Shown here: positions 62,216-64,000 of the stretch, piece after piece | Layout: each line of letters starts with the position of its first letter | Numbering within the stretch: the first letter of the stretch is position 1 | Assembly (NCBI GenBank): GCA_001600695.1 | Contig: BCKQ01000028.1 | Location: 1-64,000, forward strand | DNA: 64,000 nt | Direction of reading: 5' to 3' | Source of the DNA: Ascoidea asiatica | Taxonomy: Eukaryota; Ascomycota; Saccharomycetes; Ascoideales; Ascoideaceae | Position numbers and translations under genes: made by a program | Notes under the pieces: model-generated | The model's input: only the letters and a program-made list of their open reading frames with translations | What the model was told of the DNA's origin: nothing | The model's database searches: none

Positions 62216-63520
62216 ATGCCAACTTCTTTTGAATTCATCAATAAAGAAAATTTAAATTCTTTTGTCTCAAATGATACTAAAAAGAACCTCAATAATAATA
62301 TTAATAATAATAGTAATATCATTAATAAAAAGAATATATTAAATACTAAAAAGAATTCAATCTCAAATAATAATAATAACAATAGTAATAATGGTTTGAA
62401 ATTATCTTCTGTTAATATTAATAATCAAAATATTAAATCAAATAAGAATATAAACAATTTTAATAATAACAATAATAATATTAAAAAAGTTAATATTAGA
62501 CAGGTTTTTAAAACTCCTGAAAGAAATAAGAAGAAAAATAAAATCTCTGTTTTTATTAATAATGATGAAAATGATAATATATCTAATATACCCGCCAATA
62601 ATATATCTAATAACAACTTATCAAATATAAATAGAAATGTGAATAAACATCATTTATCTAATTCTCCTCAAAAATTTAATTCAATCTCTTTAAAAAGAAG
62701 AAATAAAAAATCTTCTTTATCTTCTTCAAATTTTACTATTACTAATACTAATACTAATACTAATACTAATCTATTATCAAAATTAAAAGATTTATCTGAT
62801 AACAATATCCCTGTAAATACTATTAATAACAATAATGAAGAGAATATATCAAATCAATTTAATGAATTTGATGATGAAATTGAAATAGTTCCAATAAATC
62901 AAACTCCTTTAGATGATTTTAATAATCCTGATGGTTTTATTAATACTTTAGATAATGATGATTATAATTTTTTTCATACAAAATCAATTTCTCCAATAAA
63001 AAATAAAAAAAATTCAATAGATATTTTAAATAAAATAAATAATAATTTAAATAATAAATTAAATAATAATTTAATCTCTTTTGATAAAATTCCTGATTTA
63101 ATATTAAAATTTCCTGATTTACCAAATTATACTTATGATAATGATATCAATGATATCAATAACAATGGCAATGACAATGACAATGACAATGATGGTGATA
63201 CAAATATGATTAATAATGATAACTTATTCACTCCACCAAATTCTCCAAAATTAATTAAAAATAATTTAATTCCAAATCTTGATCCAATTAAAAAAATTAA
63301 TCCAATTTCAAATTCAAAAAATTCAATTAATGCTTCTAATTTTAATAATAAATTTGGTAATTTATCTTCTTTAAATACTCCTGATTTATCTTATAAAAAT
63401 AATATTATAATAAATAAAAAAATAAATAAATCTAAATCAAGAACAAATTCTTCTTTACCTTCTTTTATGAAAGAAACTATAAGTTCTCAATCTAAATTTA
63501 AATCAAAAAGATCATCTTAA
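62216..63520 (+). CDS. securin (Pds1)-like candidate
   Basis: 434 residues, disordered and Asn-rich. A KEN box sits at residues 10-12 (FINKENLNSF), as near the start of Pds1 (EDKENN). Basic SP/TP sites follow (VFKTPERNKKK, LSNSPQKF, SISPIKNKK, FTPPNSPKL). The block DDEIEIVPINQTPLDDF at about residues 220-236 resembles the Pds1 separase-interacting stretch (YDIEIAPQRQEPLP), with a similar acidic follow-on. Securins are poorly conserved, so motif order is the main guide: N-terminal degron, basic Cdk-site region, then an EIE-P acidic segment. No RxxL D-box is evident. If correct, it would hold separase inactive until anaphase. Another KEN-bearing cell-cycle protein is the alternative. Confidence 0.45.
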   Translation: MPTSFEFINKENLNSFVSNDTKKNLNNNINNNSNIINKKNILNTKKNSISNNNNNNSNNGLKLSSVNINNQNIKSNKNINNFNNNNNNIKKVNIRQVFKTPERNKKKNKISVFINNDENDNISNIPANNISNNNLSNINRNVNKHHLSNSPQKFNSISLKRRNKKSSLSSSNFTITNTNTNTNTNLLSKLKDLSDNNIPVNTINNNNEENISNQFNEFDDEIEIVPINQTPLDDFNNPDGFINTLDNDDYNFFHTKSISPIKNKKNSIDILNKINNNLNNKLNNNLISFDKIPDLILKFPDLPNYTYDNDINDINNNGNDNDNDNDGDTNMINNDNLFTPPNSPKLIKNNLIPNLDPIKKINPISNSKNSINASNFNNKFGNLSSLNTPDLSYKNNIIINKKINKSKSRTNSSLPSFMKETISSQSKFKSKRSS

Positions 63521-64000
63521 TTATACCTTATATACCTCACTCTCTTTTCTTTTGCTATTTTGCTATTTCTCTTCAAAATACCTATATTTATTTATTTACT
63601 TATTTATTTATTTACGTATTCACTCATTTTATATATATATATATAGTAATATCAATTAATTATATCAACTATATATAATCTATTTACATTAATCTCATTG
63701 TTTCAATTATTATACACTTTTTTTTTTTTTTATTATTTATCTTTATCTATCCCATAATCTATTTTATGATATAATATTAAAAAAAATTACTACCCTAATA
63801 AATAACTATTATAATAATAATAAATAATATTTATACAGTATATCCAAAAATTAAAACTTATTAACTTAATCCAATCTAAAAATAATATAATATAAAATAA
63901 ATTCAATCACATACCCATTTTATCTCTTTCATTTTTTTTATTTATTTGATATTATTTAATATTATTTATTCACTGTGTTGCACATTCTGGTTGTGCAGTA
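63521..64000. other. 3' intergenic edge, no gene seen
   Basis: AT-rich with TTTATTTA repeats, a short (AT)n run near 63630-63645 and an 11-12 T run near 63718. The last 30 bases (ACTGTGTTGCACATTCTGGT) are GC-richer and run off the window. Confidence 0.5.

Noticed and set aside
1-64000. tRNA, rRNA and spliceosomal RNA genes
   Set aside because: I looked for B-box GGTTCGAnTCC-type sequences and for the recalled conserved cores of U1-U6, 5S and SRP RNA on both strands and found no convincing match; a covariance-model scan would settle it.

Overview
The window is nuclear DNA of an ascomycete budding yeast (Saccharomycotina). It is very AT-rich, roughly a quarter G+C by eye. The genes look intronless and many carry long asparagine, glutamine or serine tracts. 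The recognisable genes are yeast genes: TFS1, two ATO acetate transporters, MHT1/SAM4, RIM9/PALI, TLG2, PFF1, SSY1, a phospholipase B, MPR1, TAD3, DIS3 and MDM1. Two further genes are less usual for a model yeast: a SCAP-like sterol sensor and a secreted GH45 cellulase with a CBM1 domain. I cannot name the species. No tRNA, rRNA, transposon, phage or CRISPR array was recognised.

Layout: 0.4-8.7 kb holds an unknown four-helix membrane protein, TFS1, a tandem ATO pair and a homocysteine methyltransferase, all on +. 8.7-10.9 kb is gene-poor and contains a GC-rich, hairpin-rich island at about 9.1-9.6 kb that could be a structured RNA. 10.9-20.8 kb holds RIM9 and TLG2 (convergent), PFF1 (divergent from TLG2) and a putative mitochondrial RRM-like protein. 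20.9-26.9 kb is a minus-strand block with SSY1, an atypical AGC kinase and a small J-protein. 27.5-30.3 kb has a Rrn9-like protein convergent with phospholipase B. 31.9-33.4 kb is a shattered PPR-like pseudogene. 33.6-39.4 kb has MPR1, TAD3 and DIS3. 40.2-47 kb has small orphans around the GH45 cellulase. 47.4-63.5 kb has MDM1, an arrestin-like protein, a SCAP homologue and a securin candidate.

Neighbouring genes do not form one pathway. Several share a nutrient or environment theme: acetate uptake (ATO pair), sulfur recycling (MHT1), extracellular amino-acid sensing (SSY1), ambient pH sensing (RIM9), sterol/oxygen sensing (SCAP), secreted cellulose and phospholipid hydrolysis (GH45, PLB), and proline-analogue detoxification (MPR1). 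A second theme is membrane traffic and organelle contact (TLG2, MDM1, PFF1, arrestin).

Long intergenic regions (1-2 kb) are rich in short tandem repeats, several with a 10-bp period. They also contain small GC-rich islands with CGG/CCG triplets and E-box-like TCATGTGA sites. Scattered single N bases interrupt both coding and non-coding sequence. The strongest leads are the GH45 enzyme, whose expected acid Asp reads as Glu; the AGC kinase with altered catalytic-loop and APE motifs; the hairpin-rich island; the securin candidate; and the PPR pseudogene.
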